A stretch of DNA of 64,000 nt from Rosettibacter primus (GTDB lineage Bacteria > Bacteroidota > Ignavibacteria > Ignavibacteriales > Melioribacteraceae), in contig NZ_JAYKGK010000005.1 in NCBI RefSeq assembly GCF_036860675.1, positions 186,001 through 250,000 of the forward strand, written 5' to 3'. The notes under the pieces were generated by a model, which worked only from the letters and a program-made list of their open reading frames with translations, had not been told where the DNA came from and ran no database searches. This document shows, one piece after another, positions 18,850 to 28,147 of the stretch; the stretch's first letter is position 1, and every line of letters starts with the position of its first letter. Made by a program: the position numbers and the translations under genes.

Positions 18850-20049
18850 TTAACCTCCATAATATGGTGCACTCTTTGAGCCCATATCAACACGAAAAAC
18901 AGTCCATTCCTGTCCTGCTGTTGCATCACCAATTATCATATAAAGAAAACTTCCATTACCCCAATAAAAATTTTTACAATAAGGAGGAATAATATTCTTA
19001 TAAAAATAATCCAATTGTTTAGATGCCATATCAAAAATTAAAATTGGATTAGAAGAATCGGTTGCAATAAACATAATACCATTTTCAGAAAATGCAAGAC
19101 CTCTAATTAAGCGCGAAGAAAATTCACTGCTTGTACTTAAATCAAAAACTAATTCTTTGCTTCCTACATTACCATTACCATCAATTGAATGTCTCCATAT
19201 TTTAGCAGGTTCTTGAGAACTTGCTTTTCGTGAAGCCACATATACATAACCATTAAAAACACGAATGGCAAGAATTTCATCAGTTGTATAAACACCGGCT
19301 GATTTAACTGATAAATCTGGAGCTATAATAACAAGGTCGCTGCGAGTGCCTCCCGTATAGAAATATCCATTGGCATCAAAATCGCCAAATTTAACAACTT
19401 TACCAGATGGAAGTCTTAACCATTCTTTTACTTCTCCTGTATATAAATCTACTACATCAATTGAACGATTATTACCTGGCATATAAAGTTTTCCACCGGG
19501 ACCAACTTTAGCATCTGTGGGCGGTCTTGTTGCCAAACCAATAATTGACTTTTGACCAACCGGTGTAACTTTAACAATATTTCGAGAAGCTGCTTCGACC
19601 ACGTAAAGATTTTCATTTTTATCAACTGCAAGAACACTCAATTGCAAATTATCTAAAAAAGAACCATAGCGATCTAAGACTTTATCAATTTTGTAAGGTC
19701 CATATTTTGCAACAGTAAGAGCCTGATTGGGAACTACTTTAATATAGCTTGATTCAGTAGCAAGATTTGGTCTTCTTACAACAATTTTAGTTAATGATAC
19801 AGAAACCATTTCAGCTGATGTGTTATCAAAATAAACATTTGTTCCGCTAACGTCTAAATTCTCACCTTGAATTGTAATCGTATTGACTCCGGGCTTAGCC
19901 TGAATAGGGTCTACCTGAGTAATTTTGGGAATTGGTGCTTCGGGAAATTCTTTATCCCACATTGGCTCTGCTACATCATATTTACAAGCAGTCAAAAATT
20001 TAATCGATATGACTATGACCAAAGTTATAATTAAACTTTTTTGTTTCAT
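18850..20049 (-). CDS. IPT/TIG and NHL-like repeat lipoprotein
   Basis: Predicted lipoprotein of 399 residues. The signal is MKQKSLIITLVIVISIKFLTAC with Cys as the lipid site. An IPT/TIG immunoglobulin-like domain follows at about 40-120 (PKITQVDPIQAKPGVNTITIQGENLD). A beta-propeller-like stretch built from NHL/SMP-30-type repeats comes next (LAVDKNENLYVVEAASRNIVKV, LAFSENGIMFIATDSSNPILIF). Such proteins are exposed binding components in glycan loci. It is the fourth gene of the TonB receptor module, 54 bp after the barrel protein. It may play the part that SusD or SusE play in Bacteroidetes, which is inference. An AAGGAGAA site supports the ATG at 20049 over an upstream start that would mask the signal peptide. 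Confidence 0.8.
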   Translation of the reverse strand: MKQKSLIITLVIVISIKFLTACKYDVAEPMWDKEFPEAPIPKITQVDPIQAKPGVNTITIQGENLDVSGTNVYFDNTSAEMVSVSLTKIVVRRPNLATESSYIKVVPNQALTVAKYGPYKIDKVLDRYGSFLDNLQLSVLAVDKNENLYVVEAASRNIVKVTPVGQKSIIGLATRPPTDAKVGPGGKLYMPGNNRSIDVVDLYTGEVKEWLRLPSGKVVKFGDFDANGYFYTGGTRSDLVIIAPDLSVKSAGVYTTDEILAIRVFNGYVYVASRKASSQEPAKIWRHSIDGNGNVGSKELVFDLSTSSEFSSRLIRGLAFSENGIMFIATDSSNPILIFDMASKQLDYFYKNIIPPYCKNFYWGNGSFLYMIIGDATAGQEWTVFRVDMGSKSAPYYGG

Positions 20050-20103
20050 AATAATTCTCCTTGATGCTCTAAAAATTTTATAGAACATAAACTTCAAATC
20101 AAA

Positions 20104-21120
20104 TTAAAAAGAAAATCTTGCGGTAAATCTTTGTACTTTATCAAATACACCAAAAGGAGTATAAGCATAATCAATTGCAAAACCATAACTTGCGATACCC
20201 AATCCAAAAGTAAAGCCGCTTTCGAAATTATTTGATATATAACCACCTCGTAATGAAAAAGCATTGAATAATTTATAATCAATACCAATTTTAATTTGCT
20301 CGGGATGATCTCTATGATGACTTGCATCAATACTTAAGTATAATGATTGATTAAATGGCAGTTCTCCTATAAAATCTAAAAGATTCATTGAAATACCTAA
20401 TGTAAAAACAAGCGGAGCCTGAAATCCTTCTTTTGCATATTTAACTTCTTTTGAAAAGTTCCGAACTGACATTCCAAATACTAAACTTTTAAATCCAGTT
20501 CTATATTGCGTACCGAAATCAAAAATAAATGGTGATAATTTATTGGAAACAGTTTTCTGTGTGGTATCTAACCCAACATTAATTACAGGTATAATGCTTT
20601 CTCCTAAATCCTGCCTTATCCAGCGAATTTGCCCGCCCACACTAAATTTATCGCTTAGTTGTTTTGCATAACCAAGGCCAACAGCAATTGCACTTAATTT
20701 AAAAATTCCAATATCTTCATAACCTAATGGAGAGGCTTTATTAACGCGTGTACCATAAAATTCACCATAGTCAACACTTTGAATTGTAAAACCAATTACA
20801 CCGTAATTTCCATCGTAAGGATTTATTGCAAGACTCAAAGTGTAATGATTAATATCAGCAATCCATTTATTTGCACTTGCAGATACATCTATAAAAGTTT
20901 GCATGTCAGACATTCCGGCAGGATTAAAAAACAATGAACTAGAACCAAACTGAAGACTTGTCATAGCTTCTGCCATTGCAGCTGCACGAGCATCGGAAAC
21001 AACACTTAGAAACTGAAATCCGCTTTGTGCTAATTTTTGTTTTTGCTGAGAATAATTAGAATTAAAGAAGATAAAGCATATTAACAATCCCGGCAAAAAA
21101 TTCTTTAACAATGTTTTCAT
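20104..21120 (-). CDS. PorV/PorQ-like outer-membrane beta-barrel protein
   Basis: Outer-membrane barrel of 338 residues. A signal peptide (LLICFIFFNSNYSQQ) is followed by the family's signature entry region, FLSVVSDARAAAMAEAMTS and SSSLFFNPAGMSDM. Alternating amphipathic beta strands then run to a C-terminal aromatic residue (RFTARFSF). PorV is a shuttle component of type IX secretion. Many Ignavibacteria carry several paralogues, so this locus-bound copy may serve the neighbouring TonB receptor or surface proteins and need not be the core machine. It lies 14 bp after the FnIII protein and has a strong AAGGAGGAG site. Confidence 0.8.
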   Translation of the reverse strand: MKTLLKNFLPGLLICFIFFNSNYSQQKQKLAQSGFQFLSVVSDARAAAMAEAMTSLQFGSSSLFFNPAGMSDMQTFIDVSASANKWIADINHYTLSLAINPYDGNYGVIGFTIQSVDYGEFYGTRVNKASPLGYEDIGIFKLSAIAVGLGYAKQLSDKFSVGGQIRWIRQDLGESIIPVINVGLDTTQKTVSNKLSPFIFDFGTQYRTGFKSLVFGMSVRNFSKEVKYAKEGFQAPLVFTLGISMNLLDFIGELPFNQSLYLSIDASHHRDHPEQIKIGIDYKLFNAFSLRGGYISNNFESGFTFGLGIASYGFAIDYAYTPFGVFDKVQRFTARFSF

Positions 21121-21134
21121 TTATAATCTCCTCC

Positions 21135-23264
21135 TTATCTAATTATCACGAATTTACGGAATACAGAACGACCATCAGGAGTTTCTACATAAAGAATATA
21201 AATACCGCTCGATACTATCTGTCCATATTTTGTTAACGAATCCCACAATTCATCTCCAGTTCCTTTTGTATGGTCTTTTTCCCATATCAAATCACCGCGT
21301 TCAGTAAATATCTTTAACTTGCATACCGGAGGCAATCCATAGAATGCAATTCTATCGTATTGTGATTTATCACCAAATTGAAATATCCTTGCCCGAATAT
21401 CATACGGATTTGGAACAACTCTCACAGAATCTAAAGTTGTTGTAACTGGAGGACGCTGCAAAGTAGCTGGTCTATTTGTTACAGTCCAGAATGGACTGCT
21501 GTATAAAGGCTTACCCGGTTCAATATCATTCTGAGTGCCATCATCTTTTGTTTGAATATAATAGTAATAATCAAAACCTCTTTTGGCTGTTTTATCATCA
21601 TAACTATGAACAACATTAGATTTATCACACTCAAAGATTTTTTCATATTTTGTTCTATAATCTAAAACTCTTCCTTCTGCTCTATAAATTACATAACCAT
21701 TAAAATGAGGCCAAGAATCTGCATTATCAGACCATTCGAGTTTTATTCTATCTCCACCAGATGTAACTCTAAATGTTTTTGGAGGCGGTGGTGCTTGTGG
21801 TATTTTGAAATTAGATTGAAAATTTTTCATTGCATTTCTAAAACTTTTTAGTATAGAATCTTTTCCTGTATAAACCCACAACTTTTTATAAAGATTATGG
21901 TTTTGTGTTTGAGTTCCGTCTGGTAATAAAAGGGGTGGCTTGGTTGGTGAATTATTTCTCCATTGTAGCCAGTTATTTCCTATTTCTCTGCATTTTTCCC
22001 ATGAAAGGCCATTAACAGCTTCTGCAAAAACAATTCTAACACTATCACCAGGTTCAAGAGTATAAGGCCCAAAACCCTGACCCTGACTTGTTCCGCCACC
22101 AGTTTGTCTTCTCGGGTCTGTGTAATTAATTGGATAATCATTTCCAACTACTTCATCGTGCTGTCGTGGTGCATGTCCTTCACTCATAATATCATATCTA
22201 TCACCCATAAAAACTTCATCATATTGACTTACATTTGCTTGCATTGCTGTAATGTCGGAACCAATAAACCATGTAGTCTTAGGTTGAAAAACATCATCAG
22301 AGGGATTTTTAGGACTAACATCTGCATGAAGAGTCACACATCCAGCAAATTTAGCAGAACCAAGCACCCCATCTTCAGATTCGTTTGGACATCCCCAGTC
22401 TTCATCATAAGATACAGGTCTATCTTTATTTGGTCCATACCATGAATAAAATCCTCTCATATTATAAATTGGTGAATTTGGGTCAGTAAAATCAGGTGAA
22501 GAAGGATTTTGTCCAAATGCATGATTAATAGTACTATTTCCCCATGTCGATGAAAATGCACCCCATGTAGAACCAAAGCCAGAAGAAGTAACTCCTGCAA
22601 ATGCATATCTATAAACAAAATAAAACCATACATCTTTCAGCGTTTGTTTATACACATCTCCAGCTTTGTTATAAATTCCAGTATTCTTAAAAATATATTC
22701 ATGAATTATATAATCATCATGATTAGGCTGAGAAAATGCATAAACTTTTTTAGTAACTGAAATTCCTATTGAAGTATTAAATCTAACCAACACCATTCTA
22801 TCGGATAAAAGATTTTCATCAAGGCTGTCGAGTTTATCATAATTATCAAGTGGACTTGCTTTCTGGTCATCGACTATTACAACCGGGTGTAAATTTTTTC
22901 CTACTAATTTTATTTCTTTTTCAAAAATTTGATTTACACGGTCGCTTGCATCTCGAGGTCCTGAGCCTATTACTTTAACACCTTTAAGTTTTTTTTCAAC
23001 CGGGTCATAATAATCTTTGCAGCCTATCCATAATCCTCTCATACGACAAGTATTTTGATCAATCCCATACAATGCCGGCCAGGAAAAATAGTTTGTATTT
23101 CCTTCTGGAAATTCGTTTTCGTATTCTGCTCCAATTTCATTAATTGGTGTTTGCAGCTGTCCTATTCTCAGCCATCTAATATCCTGTGCAAGATTTATTG
23201 AATTTAGTCCTATGAAATAAAAAACAATAAAAAAGAAAATAGAGTTACTTCTAAACTTTTTCAT
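21135..23264 (-). CDS. Exported surface protein with fibronectin type III and FlgD-like C-terminal domain
   Basis: Exported protein of about 709 residues whose first 480 residues match no fold I recognise. Visible are a signal peptide (FFFIVFYFIGLNSINLAQ), a central region rich in Asp, Tyr and Trp (residues about 30-480), a fibronectin type III domain (PPPPKTFRVTSGGDRIKLEWSDN...NGYVIYRAEG) and a C-terminal FlgD/T9SS-like beta domain (VPNPYDIRARIF, KLKIFTERGDLIWEK, SGIYILYVETPDG). It lies 17 bp after the TonB receptor stop-to-start gap and 14 bp before the PorV-like gene. It is probably an outer-membrane or surface partner of the receptor. The ATG at 23264 with GAGGTG as ribosome site is preferred to a GTG two codons upstream. 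Confidence 0.7.
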   Translation of the reverse strand: MKKFRSNSIFFFIVFYFIGLNSINLAQDIRWLRIGQLQTPINEIGAEYENEFPEGNTNYFSWPALYGIDQNTCRMRGLWIGCKDYYDPVEKKLKGVKVIGSGPRDASDRVNQIFEKEIKLVGKNLHPVVIVDDQKASPLDNYDKLDSLDENLLSDRMVLVRFNTSIGISVTKKVYAFSQPNHDDYIIHEYIFKNTGIYNKAGDVYKQTLKDVWFYFVYRYAFAGVTSSGFGSTWGAFSSTWGNSTINHAFGQNPSSPDFTDPNSPIYNMRGFYSWYGPNKDRPVSYDEDWGCPNESEDGVLGSAKFAGCVTLHADVSPKNPSDDVFQPKTTWFIGSDITAMQANVSQYDEVFMGDRYDIMSEGHAPRQHDEVVGNDYPINYTDPRRQTGGGTSQGQGFGPYTLEPGDSVRIVFAEAVNGLSWEKCREIGNNWLQWRNNSPTKPPLLLPDGTQTQNHNLYKKLWVYTGKDSILKSFRNAMKNFQSNFKIPQAPPPPKTFRVTSGGDRIKLEWSDNADSWPHFNGYVIYRAEGRVLDYRTKYEKIFECDKSNVVHSYDDKTAKRGFDYYYYIQTKDDGTQNDIEPGKPLYSSPFWTVTNRPATLQRPPVTTTLDSVRVVPNPYDIRARIFQFGDKSQYDRIAFYGLPPVCKLKIFTERGDLIWEKDHTKGTGDELWDSLTKYGQIVSSGIYILYVETPDGRSVFRKFVIIR

Positions 23265-23281
23265 AGACACCTCATTTCTTT

Positions 23282-26200
23282 TTAAAGATTGAATGTTAAT
23301 CTTAATCCAAAGTAAAAGCTGCGCGGATTTAAGAACCAGAATGTTGATTGATTTGGCATATCAATGTAAGCTTTGTCTTCAAGAATTTTGTTAATTCTGT
23401 TCTGGTCAACCTCGCTCCATTGATTATTCACATATTCATAATATTTCGATGTGGTTCCTTCATAATAAATTACATTATTCTTGCCAGGTTTTGTTGGGTC
23501 AATCACTGCTTGATATTCCATAGGTTGGAATTCAACATTAGGTTTTCTATAATCACCAACTTTATCATTGCCTGGAATATTATCATAAGCTTCGCTCTTT
23601 GGAAGATGTAAAGATCTCAAATAATCCTGGTCTCCAGTATTCCACAAACGAAGTGTATTCAATACATTATAAACATCCATAAATAAATCAATTCTTAATT
23701 TCCCAACGTCAAACGATTTATTCAATCTTAGAGTTGTATTGAAATAATCAACTGATTGAACATTATAAGAAATATCAGGAAGACCTTTAGGATTCCAGGT
23801 TACCCAGCCACCTGCCTGCCAGTCAACAATTAAATTCAAAAGCCAACCTGCAAAAATTTTATGACCAAAAATTTCAGGTCCAAAATCATCAGGTGTAAAA
23901 AAGTTTAAATTAACTCTTGCAAATGGCTGAGGAATTGGTCTATCCTGATAAAGATTAACTGTTTGTTCATCCCAAGCTTTTTGCAATGATGGGTCATCAT
24001 AAATTTGAGAACTGCCAAAATGCCCGCTTGTTCTAACTAAATAAGTATAATTTGCAAAACCTGACCACCATCTTCCTCGTGTTTTTCTAAGTGTTAATTC
24101 AAAACCTCGTGTATCTTCATAATTATTGTTAGTGGTTTTTGAATAAGAAAATCCTGCTGAGCTTGATATATATTGTGTATAATCCTGCTGGTCATAAATA
24201 TCATTATAAAATGCTGCAACCTGAAGAAATATATCTTCTGTAATTAAATAATCGAAACCAAGTTCATAAGAAATTGTCTTTGCTAAAATTACATTTGGGT
24301 CTCCTATACTTGTCAGTGCTTTTAAAGAATTTCTTTGTATTCTGAATATGCTTTCATATTGGGGCAATTGTTTGAAGTGACCATAATTAAAAAATAGTTT
24401 TGCATTTTCGGTAATTGGATGAGCAATACCAAGTCGTGGAGAAATTTGCCATTGCGGTTTAGATTTTTCCAATGGAAAACTTCTGGATTCATTATACTTT
24501 GATGAATAAAAATAAACATCGAAGGGGTCAGTTAACCACCAATCTGTATTTGAGTTACTGTAATCTACTCTTAATCCAAGATTAACAGTTAAACCTTCGA
24601 ATTCAAGCTTATCCTGAGCATAGAATGCTGCTCTTATTGGATTTACTCGTTGCTGAACTCTTACAGCATAAGTTTTTCCTGCAGTAGCAGATGCTATTGT
24701 TCCATAATCAAGATTCAAATCATTATATACAAATTCAAATCCTGTTTTAATCAGGTTATTAAAATTAATTTGACTTGTTAAATCGCCTTTAATAGTAGTT
24801 GAACTGACTTTACTAAAATCTCTTGCTTTAGCAACGTGTTGACCGCCAGTAATTAAAACACCTTTAGCTTCGTAAGGCCAATAACCAAATGGATTTTCAT
24901 CTTCAAAAAATCCTGGAACAATTTCATATAACTTAGAAGTATCACGCCAGCGAGTAGGTCGAACATTATAATCACTTCTATAATGTTCAATTAATATTTC
25001 ATAAAAAGTTTTGGAGCTTAAAGAATGAGTTAACTTCGAAGCAACAGATTGATGTCCAATATCTGCCAATGAAAAATTAAAATCGGAAAACATTGATATT
25101 AAATCAGAAGGAGCTCCAATATTACTTGCTACGCCTGCAATTTCATTTGGATATCTTGGATAATAATAGATTCCTGTAGCATCCCAATTGTGTCTAATTG
25201 TAAATTGTTTACCAATTAGAGTTGATATTCTAAGCTTCAAAGAAGGGGTTAAATCAGAGTTTAGTTGAATAGTCCAATCATAATCTCTGTAATCAGGTCT
25301 AGTCAGTGGGAATAAAAGCATTTCTCTATTACTTCTATAAGATGTAAAAAATCTCAAATCACCAAGGGCTTTACTTATAAATGGAACTGGGCCACCAAAA
25401 CCAGCATCTATTTCATAATCAGGTTGGTTGTTTGGTTGTTTTTTTCTTGTTTCATACATAAAAACTCTTTGAGCACCTAATGGAGTTAAATCATTATTTG
25501 GGTCATTATCGCTGTTTAATTTTTTTGAAACTTCGTTCCAACCCATAAATTCAGGATATTGTTTTCTTGTATATTCATCCCAGGCACTTGTGCCTGTCCA
25601 GCATACTTGAGGGTCATAAAATGGTCTAAATATATATGAATATGGATCGTGAATATCTTTAATGCCTTCTCCGCGCCAATATTTAGGTCCAGGTGGTCTG
25701 TATCTGATTTGAATGCTTCCCGAATAATTTTGTCTGCTGCCTTCTCTAGTTACAACATTTACAATACCCGAACGTACCTGCCCATATTCTGCATTAAATC
25801 CACCTCTTTCAAGAGAAATTTCTTTAATTGAGCTTAGGGGAACACTTGCAGTTGGTAAATTATTTCTCGGGTCTCTTAGTGTTACTCCATCTAATAAAAA
25901 CAAAAGTCTGTCACTGCCACCACCCCGTACAGTAAGACCTTGAACCCCTGCTTGCAAACCAATAACGCCAGCAACAGAATTGATTGGCAATTCTTGAACT
26001 TCTTTTTCTGATATAGCAACAACGCTTGTTGCAACGTCTGGCTTAATCAACTTACGTTCTGCGACAATTATCATTGCACCAAGTTCAATTGCTTCTGATT
26101 CAAGAGCAGCATCAATTCTTGTTGTTTGATCAATAAATACTCTTACATCATTAATTGTTAACTTTCTATAGCCAATGTAAGAAATCTGTATACTGTAAAT

Positions 26201-26419
26201 ACCGGGCGGAATATCAAGAATTGTGTAATGACCATTTACATCTGTAGCTGCACCTAAACTTGTCCCTGTTATAATTACATTAGCCCCAATAAGAGGTTCG
26301 CCGGTTGATTTGTCTGAAATTTTTCCTGCAATTTTGCCAGTTGTGCCTGCCAGGTATGTGGCCGCATACGCAATCGTTTGCAAATAAATAAATATTAATA
26401 GTAAGCTTACTTTTTTCAT
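23282..26419 (-). CDS. TonB-dependent receptor with carboxypeptidase-like N-terminal domain
   Basis: Full-length outer-membrane receptor of 1045 residues. In order: signal peptide (MKKVSLLLIFIYLQTIAYA); carboxypeptidase-regulatory-like domain (GKISDKSTGEPLIGANVII, DVNGHYTILDIPPG); plug (SVAGVIGLQAGVQGLTVRGG, LLDGVTLRDPRNN, ERGGFNAEYGQVRSGIVNV); a long barrel; and a terminal strand (NPRSFYFGLRLTFNL) ending in an aromatic-rich pattern. It is paralogous to the truncated receptor at 1-2944. It heads the four-gene module receptor/FnIII/PorV-like/IPT lipoprotein. No SusD homologue is next to it, so it differs from the SusC/SusD pairs of Bacteroidetes. Ribosome site AGGAGAA. Confidence 0.93.
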   Translation of the reverse strand: MKKVSLLLIFIYLQTIAYAATYLAGTTGKIAGKISDKSTGEPLIGANVIITGTSLGAATDVNGHYTILDIPPGIYSIQISYIGYRKLTINDVRVFIDQTTRIDAALESEAIELGAMIIVAERKLIKPDVATSVVAISEKEVQELPINSVAGVIGLQAGVQGLTVRGGGSDRLLFLLDGVTLRDPRNNLPTASVPLSSIKEISLERGGFNAEYGQVRSGIVNVVTREGSRQNYSGSIQIRYRPPGPKYWRGEGIKDIHDPYSYIFRPFYDPQVCWTGTSAWDEYTRKQYPEFMGWNEVSKKLNSDNDPNNDLTPLGAQRVFMYETRKKQPNNQPDYEIDAGFGGPVPFISKALGDLRFFTSYRSNREMLLFPLTRPDYRDYDWTIQLNSDLTPSLKLRISTLIGKQFTIRHNWDATGIYYYPRYPNEIAGVASNIGAPSDLISMFSDFNFSLADIGHQSVASKLTHSLSSKTFYEILIEHYRSDYNVRPTRWRDTSKLYEIVPGFFEDENPFGYWPYEAKGVLITGGQHVAKARDFSKVSSTTIKGDLTSQINFNNLIKTGFEFVYNDLNLDYGTIASATAGKTYAVRVQQRVNPIRAAFYAQDKLEFEGLTVNLGLRVDYSNSNTDWWLTDPFDVYFYSSKYNESRSFPLEKSKPQWQISPRLGIAHPITENAKLFFNYGHFKQLPQYESIFRIQRNSLKALTSIGDPNVILAKTISYELGFDYLITEDIFLQVAAFYNDIYDQQDYTQYISSSAGFSYSKTTNNNYEDTRGFELTLRKTRGRWWSGFANYTYLVRTSGHFGSSQIYDDPSLQKAWDEQTVNLYQDRPIPQPFARVNLNFFTPDDFGPEIFGHKIFAGWLLNLIVDWQAGGWVTWNPKGLPDISYNVQSVDYFNTTLRLNKSFDVGKLRIDLFMDVYNVLNTLRLWNTGDQDYLRSLHLPKSEAYDNIPGNDKVGDYRKPNVEFQPMEYQAVIDPTKPGKNNVIYYEGTTSKYYEYVNNQWSEVDQNRINKILEDKAYIDMPNQSTFWFLNPRSFYFGLRLTFNL

Positions 26420-26540
26420 TAAAATGTTCTCCTACTATTTTTATTCTTTTATAAACTCTCTTATTAGTTTTCGATTTAATTTTTATGAGGGATTTTAAGC
26501 ATTTTCTTTTAATGGACTTATTTAACTACAAATTTCAACA

Positions 26541-26557
26541 CAATGATTATACCAGCA
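26541..26557 (-). promoter_or_regulatory. Promoter candidate for the TonB receptor module
   Basis: Minus-strand TGCTGGTATAATCATTG, about 120 bp before the receptor start and identical over 17 bases to the element at 4554-4570. It reads as an extended -10 (TGGTATAAT) or as a sigma-54 variant (GG, ten bases, G then T). The identical extension past TATAAT (CATTG) is not needed by an extended -10 promoter, which slightly favours the second reading or an added operator. Confidence 0.5.
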
Positions 26558-26669
26558 ATTTTCTATTAAAAATTTTTTATAATATCCTATTCTTAGCTTA
26601 TATGGGGAAAAAATATATAAAAATGATATGATAACTTGCCCTCGTTTTTATCATAATGATAATGTTTAA

Positions 26670-28130
26670 TTAATTCTTATTTGTGTTTTTAATTCCTAAC
26701 TTATTGCACATTCGATAGAAATTTGAGGGAGCCATGCCTAACAACCTTGCAGCTTCTGATTCCGATTTTGTTTTTTCTTTAACAAATGCAAAGTATTTAC
26801 ATCTGAACAGGCGTTCCATATCTCTCCATTTTAAAATCTTATTACCAAACCAAAATTCCGGTTCTGATAAATTTCTAATTCTGTTTACATCCAAAATATT
26901 TAATACATCCTCCTTTGTGATTACATTCTCACACGAGATTAATAGTCTTTGTATAACATTTTGAAGTTGACGAATATTTCCAGGCCATTCATATGACTGA
27001 AGTATTTCAATTGCATCCTTCTTAATTTCAGGGACAGGGATATCCATTTGTGCTGAATATTTTTTTATAAAGTAGTCTGTAAGCAAAGGTATATCTTCAA
27101 TTCGTTCATTTAATTTAGGTGTGTAGATATTTATTACATTCAATCGATAATACAAATCTTCCCTAAATCTTTTTTCTTCTACTGCTTTTTCTAAATCTAT
27201 GTTAGTAGCAGCAATTACGCGAACATCAACTTTCATGGTGCCTGTTCTTCCAATTTTATCAATTTCACCATCTTGCAAAACTCTCAGTAATTTTACTTGT
27301 GATGACATAGATAGTTCTGCAATTTCATCAAGAAAAATTGTTCCATTATTTGCTATTTCAAATAGACCTTTCTTGGCATTCATTGCACCAGTAAAAGAAC
27401 CTTTTTCGAATCCAAACAATTCGCTCTCAATTAATTCTGAGGGAATACTACCTGCATTTACAGTTACAAAATTTTCATATTTTCTTTTGCTAAGGTAATG
27501 AATATGAGTTGCAACAAGTTCTTTACCTGTTCCCGAAGCCCCGTAGATCAATACTGTTGCATCTTTCATGGCTGCTTTTTCAATCTGTTTTATTAAATTT
27601 TTTACTGCAGTTGATTCACCTATTATTTTTTTCTCATTTAAAATATTATTAATTGATTGATTGAGCTGGATATTTGACTTTGCTTTTTCCTGACTTAATC
27701 TTTTCTTTTCATATGCATTTAAAATAGACAACAATAAATCAGTTGGCTGATAAACATAATCCTGTACGTCAGAAGGATATTTTGTACAGAACCACATTGC
27801 CCCTGCTTCAATTAATTTGTTGGCAAAATCAAAATCGGTTACATTAATTGTCATTTTAGTAATTACAATAATTTGAATGAATGGGTCGACGGATTTAATT
27901 TTTCTAATTAATTTTTCACCTGTTAGTGGACCAACTATTTGATAATCCATTATTATTACATCAAATTCATTCTCATGATTGGAGACCAATTCTACAGCTG
28001 ATTGACCATCAGCAACAACATTTTTAATTTTTATCCATTCACTAAAGGGAGCTAAAGTTTTCTTAATTCTATTTACATCGTAAGATTCATCTTCAATCAA
28101 TAAAATATTTATCTGTTTATTTAATTGCAT
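26670..28130 (-). CDS. Sigma-54-dependent response regulator (NtrC family)
   Basis: Transcription activator of 486 residues. The receiver spans about 8-125, with acidic pocket E13/D14 and phosphoacceptor Asp62 in VIIMDYQ. The AAA+ domain spans about 168-400: Walker A GASGTGKE at 197-204, sigma-54 contact loop GSFTGA at 244-249 (a Ser variant of GAFTGA), Walker B TIFLDEIAEL, and the R-finger region FREDLYYRLNV. A Fis-type helix-turn-helix lies at about 456-480 (SESEAARLLGMAPSNFYRMCNKL). It is the third gene of the binding-protein/kinase/regulator operon, 17 bp after the kinase. Likely targets are the sigma-54-like sites of the neighbouring glycan locus; this is inference from location. Confidence 0.93.
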   Translation of the reverse strand: MQLNKQINILLIEDESYDVNRIKKTLAPFSEWIKIKNVVADGQSAVELVSNHENEFDVIIMDYQIVGPLTGEKLIRKIKSVDPFIQIIVITKMTINVTDFDFANKLIEAGAMWFCTKYPSDVQDYVYQPTDLLLSILNAYEKKRLSQEKAKSNIQLNQSINNILNEKKIIGESTAVKNLIKQIEKAAMKDATVLIYGASGTGKELVATHIHYLSKRKYENFVTVNAGSIPSELIESELFGFEKGSFTGAMNAKKGLFEIANNGTIFLDEIAELSMSSQVKLLRVLQDGEIDKIGRTGTMKVDVRVIAATNIDLEKAVEEKRFREDLYYRLNVINIYTPKLNERIEDIPLLTDYFIKKYSAQMDIPVPEIKKDAIEILQSYEWPGNIRQLQNVIQRLLISCENVITKEDVLNILDVNRIRNLSEPEFWFGNKILKWRDMERLFRCKYFAFVKEKTKSESEAARLLGMAPSNFYRMCNKLGIKNTNKN

Positions 28131-28147
28131 AAAACAAAATCCTCCCT

